A DNA stretch of 7,030 nucleotides from contig PCCU01000076.1 of NCBI GenBank assembly GCA_002732015.1, positions 1 to 7,030 on the forward strand. Direction: 5' to 3'. Source of the stretch: Candidatus Pelagibacterales bacterium (GTDB lineage Bacteria > Pseudomonadota > Alphaproteobacteria > TMED109). Positions 5,359-7,030 of the stretch are shown piece after piece. Each line of letters begins with the position of its first letter. The stretch's first letter is position 1. The notes beneath the pieces are model-generated. The model saw nothing but the letters and a program-made list of their open reading frames with translations. It was not told where the DNA came from and did not search any database. Position numbers and translations under genes: made by a program.

Positions 5359-5956
5359 ATATTTTAAATTACCCCATCAAGGTCCAAGTTGGAGTCATTT
5401 TAAGGCGAGGGATTTATACAAAAAAAAATTAGTTAATTCAAACCTACAAAATGAAAAAATTAATACTGAAAAAAAAACAAAATTTTCTTGGATAATGGAT
5501 ACAATCAACCCTCTAAACCACCTACCAGTTGTAAGTTCAATAAAGAATTTTATTACTAAATCCAATAAATCCTTAGACGTTATACAATCTGCAGTAGGAG
5601 GTTTCTTGTTTGCAGGACCATTAGGAATAATAAAAGGACTAGGTAGTTGGGCTGCAAATAAAATAACTAATAAGTTTATTGCTAATAATACTGATAAAAA
5701 TAAAAAGAATTTAGATTTAGAATCTAATCTAAAAAACTCAACTGAAAGTTTTAAAGACTCTAAAACAACTAATGAAAAAACTACTTTTAAAATGAGTAAT
5801 AATTTAAATAAAAAATTAATTTCAAATGACTTACAATTTACTAGTTCATATATAAATAATTATGATCTATTAAATAAACAAAACCAATCTAATCAAGCTG
5901 TTAAAAATTACTCAGAAATTAAAAGTTATAAAAATAAAATAAATATTTCAGCTTAA
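5348..5956 (+). CDS. Conserved-core hypothetical protein coupled to motB (202 aa)
   Basis: No function can be named. The ordered part is residues 46-105: FSWIMDTINPLNHLPVVSSI (46-65), then a Gly-rich hydrophobic stretch AVGGFLFAGPLGIIKGLGSW (82-101). I associate an 'INPL.H.PVVS...(about 20 residues)...GG.LFGGP.G' core with alphaproteobacterial proteins, some in flagellar contexts; this is recalled, not searched. The Gly-rich stretch could sit in or on a membrane. The N-terminus (1-45) is basic, and the C-terminus (about 111-202) is Asn/Lys/Ser-rich low complexity and probably disordered. ATG 5348 is chosen because the conserved core follows it, and its 11-bp overlap with the motB stop suggests translational coupling; a longer in-frame form would run inside motB from 5255. 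The Shine-Dalgarno is weak. The position makes it the last gene of the stator operon and suggests a stator accessory role (inference). Confidence 0.78.
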   Translation: MENKYFKLPHQGPSWSHFKARDLYKKKLVNSNLQNEKINTEKKTKFSWIMDTINPLNHLPVVSSIKNFITKSNKSLDVIQSAVGGFLFAGPLGIIKGLGSWAANKITNKFIANNTDKNKKNLDLESNLKNSTESFKDSKTTNEKTTFKMSNNLNKKLISNDLQFTSSYINNYDLLNKQNQSNQAVKNYSEIKSYKNKINISA

Positions 5957-5996
5957 TACTTTTATTTTACTCGGATAAAGCTTTATTTTATAAAAG

Positions 5997-6075
5997 AAAG
6001 AGATTTAGTACTACTTATAAGTTTAACACAAACCAAGCAACGCATTTTTTTTAACAATGTAGTATTAAAATCTTT
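5997..6075. repeat. Long imperfect inverted repeat in the 5957-6201 gap
   Basis: The 245-bp stretch between the stator operon and the convergent FAS1 gene has no credible gene. Its clearest structure is a stem pairing TTTAGTACTAC (6004-6014) with GTAGTATTAAA (6059-6069): 11 consecutive pairs including one G-U. It can be lengthened outward with bulges by AAAGA (5998-6002) against TCTTT (6071-6075), around a 44-base loop. There is also a perfect 12-bp palindrome ATAAAGCTTTAT at 5975-5986. Neither is followed by a convincing T-run, so this is not a typical terminator. A small RNA, an mRNA 3'-end structure or chance are all possible. Confidence 0.35.
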
Positions 6076-6201
6076 AATCAAACTAGGTCTCACTAAAAGT
6101 CATTTAGCATAAATTTCAATAGTCTATTAGGTCCTCCTTAAATTAATGAAATTACAAATTTAAATAGTAAAAATTTTAAGGAAAATATAAAAAATTAAAT
6201 A

Positions 6202-6798
6202 TTAAAGGTTTTGATCACTTAAAAAAGTATCTATCTCATTATCGGTTAGCAAACAACAACTTGTAACTATAGAATTATTTTTTTCTTCTTCGGATAATCT
6301 TCTATCATCAGAGCTTAATTGTAAAAACATAACGCAGTCTACTGGTATTATTGTGTACTCATCTTCCTCAAGATGAAAGTCTTGATTTACTACATCTTTC
6401 ACAAATAAATCATTGTTGCTAAATATTTTTACGGTTTCTCCATTTAATTCTACTCTTTCTAAAATAACTACCTTCTTTTTAGGGTTTTTAAAAACTTCTT
6501 TAACTTCTCCACTGTAAAGGTGGGTTCTAATAACCTTTTTTGCTAAATCTTCATTCATAATTTTCTGTTTAATTTTCTTTGGTAAATTTTGGAAAGCCTT
6601 ATTATTTGGAATATATATTATTTTTTTAAACTTAGTTTTCTCATTAAATAATTCCTGATAATTTGCTATTTTTATTAGTTCATAGAAAGTACTAAAGTCT
6701 TGGTTTTTGCTTATTAGATCTAAAAGATTATCATTTGTAGAAGCCTTAATAGAAGCTAACAACAAGGAAGTAAATAATATAAAAATAAATTTTAACAT
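6202..6798 (-). CDS. Secreted fasciclin (FAS1) domain protein
   Basis: The 198-residue protein has an N-terminal signal peptide (about 1-20, LKFIFILFTSLLLASIKAS) and then one FAS1 domain at about 24-158. The first conserved block is IIYIPNNKAFQNLP (60-73), matching the family's 'T.FAPTN.AF..LP'. The helix IMNEDLAKKVIRTHLYSGEV (80-99) follows, with the conserved His at 93. The last block is around DLFVKDVVNQ...IIPVDCV (130-156), where the usual 'NG.IHVID.VL' is replaced by an acidic insert (FHLEEDEY at 141-148). A polar tail (about 160-198) has Cys181-Cys182, which with Cys155 could form a disulphide. FAS1 domains act in adhesion or surface binding in many organisms; the bacterial roles are largely unknown. 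The ribosome site before 6798 is poor. It is convergent with the stator operon and divergent, with 89 bp between starts, from the glycosyltransferase. Confidence 0.85.
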   Translation of the reverse strand: MLKFIFILFTSLLLASIKASTNDNLLDLISKNQDFSTFYELIKIANYQELFNEKTKFKKIIYIPNNKAFQNLPKKIKQKIMNEDLAKKVIRTHLYSGEVKEVFKNPKKKVVILERVELNGETVKIFSNNDLFVKDVVNQDFHLEEDEYTIIPVDCVMFLQLSSDDRRLSEEEKNNSIVTSCCLLTDNEIDTFLSDQNL

Positions 6799-6854
6799 AA
6801 TTAATCTTATAAAATATTTTTTTGTTTTTAAATGCTTTTTTTTATTTTTTATTA

Positions 6855-6870
6855 TGGCATTTTAATTGCA
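6855..6870 (+). promoter_or_regulatory. Sigma-54 (-24/-12) promoter for the glycosyltransferase
   Basis: In TGGCATTTTAATTGCA the GG (6856-6857) and GC (6868-6869) are 10 bases apart. Both halves, TGGCA and TTGCA, match the consensus; the two positions after GGCA do not. Predicted transcription start is near 6881, only about 7 bases before ATG 6888. T-tracts at 6817-6823, 6825-6829, 6836-6843 and 6845-6850 lie directly upstream and may bend the DNA. Confidence 0.65.
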
Positions 6871-6887
6871 AAAAAAAGAATAATAAA

Positions 6888-7030
6888 ATGACAGAATATT
6901 CTTTAAGTATATGTGTGCCAAGCATGAGAAGCCTAGAAGATTCTAGAGCAAGTATTTCTTCTGCTATAGGTTTTTGTGATATGACTGGCTCTGAATTAGT
7001 AGTTTCTGATAGTTCAGGTGAAAAAAATAA
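6888..7030 (+). CDS. Family-2 glycosyltransferase, N-terminal fragment
   Basis: Only 47 residues are in the window and the gene continues past its end. Residues 5-12 (SLSICVPS) match the first strand of a GT-A fold family-2 enzyme, which usually reads 'SI.VPTYNR'. Residues 35-44 (SELVVSDSSG) match the second nucleotide-sugar strand with its Asp (D41), usually 'E.IVVDDGS' or 'VSDNSS'. The helix between (14-30) fits the family's 'L..AI.SAL' element. Such enzymes transfer sugars from nucleotide donors to glycans, lipids or proteins; the acceptor here is unknown. ATG 6888 is taken because the fold begins within five residues of it; no good Shine-Dalgarno precedes it. A sigma-54-type site 18 bp upstream links it to the same regulon as the stator operon, so a role in flagellin or surface glycan modification is possible (inference). 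Confidence 0.75.
   Translation, partial: MTEYSLSICVPSMRSLEDSRASISSAIGFCDMTGSELVVSDSSGEKN

Noticed and set aside
5975..5986. Palindrome ATAAAGCTTTAT as terminator of the stator operon
   Set aside because: A perfect palindrome without a loop gives at most a four-pair AT stem, and the following T-run is only three or four bases.
6133..6139. Perfect Shine-Dalgarno AAGGAGG on the minus strand in the 5957-6201 gap
   Set aside because: No start codon lies at proper spacing; the nearest frames end within about nine codons, so it is chance or a relic.

Overview
The window is AT-rich chromosomal DNA from what looks like a flagellated alphaproteobacterium. The evidence for this is the N-terminus of the RpoN protein (MTPQLRQAIKLLQ followed by SNLELSSYIEEEIEKNP, the pattern I associate with alphaproteobacterial sigma-54), a PomA/PomB-type flagellar stator, and a small protein after motB with a core I associate with alphaproteobacteria. 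Very low GC, short intergenic spaces and small genes would fit a streamlined, perhaps marine, lineage. This placement is inference; no rRNA or other marker gene is present.

Layout: (1) 2-662 (+), two adjacent small proteins built on the cyclic-nucleotide-binding (CNB) fold, the first cut by the window edge. (2) 714-923 (+), an unrecognised 69-residue protein behind a near-consensus sigma-54 promoter. (3) 995-2431 (-), rpoN, complete, with a strong Shine-Dalgarno and a leader full of inverted repeats. (4) 2636-2911 (+), a small two-helix membrane protein whose 3' end overlaps by 84 bp the convergent gene 2828-3334 (-), an exported DUF1566/Lcl-C-type protein. (5) 3412-5956 (+), a probable operon of pomA, motB/pomB and a 202-residue protein of unknown function, behind a second sigma-54 promoter. 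(6) 5957-6201, a 245-bp non-coding stretch with a long imperfect inverted repeat. (7) 6202-6798 (-), a secreted fasciclin (FAS1) protein. (8) 6888-7030 (+), the start of a family-2 glycosyltransferase behind a third sigma-54 promoter.

The unifying theme is sigma-54. The window encodes the sigma factor and holds three sites with the correct GG-N10-GC (-24/-12) spacing, each directly upstream of a start codon on the same strand and all ending in AATTGC plus A or T. They precede the 69-residue protein, the stator operon and the glycosyltransferase. This suggests a small sigma-54 regulon that includes motility; the 69-residue protein and the glycosyltransferase would be its least explained members. 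No tRNA, rRNA, CRISPR array, insertion sequence or convincing rho-independent terminator was seen.
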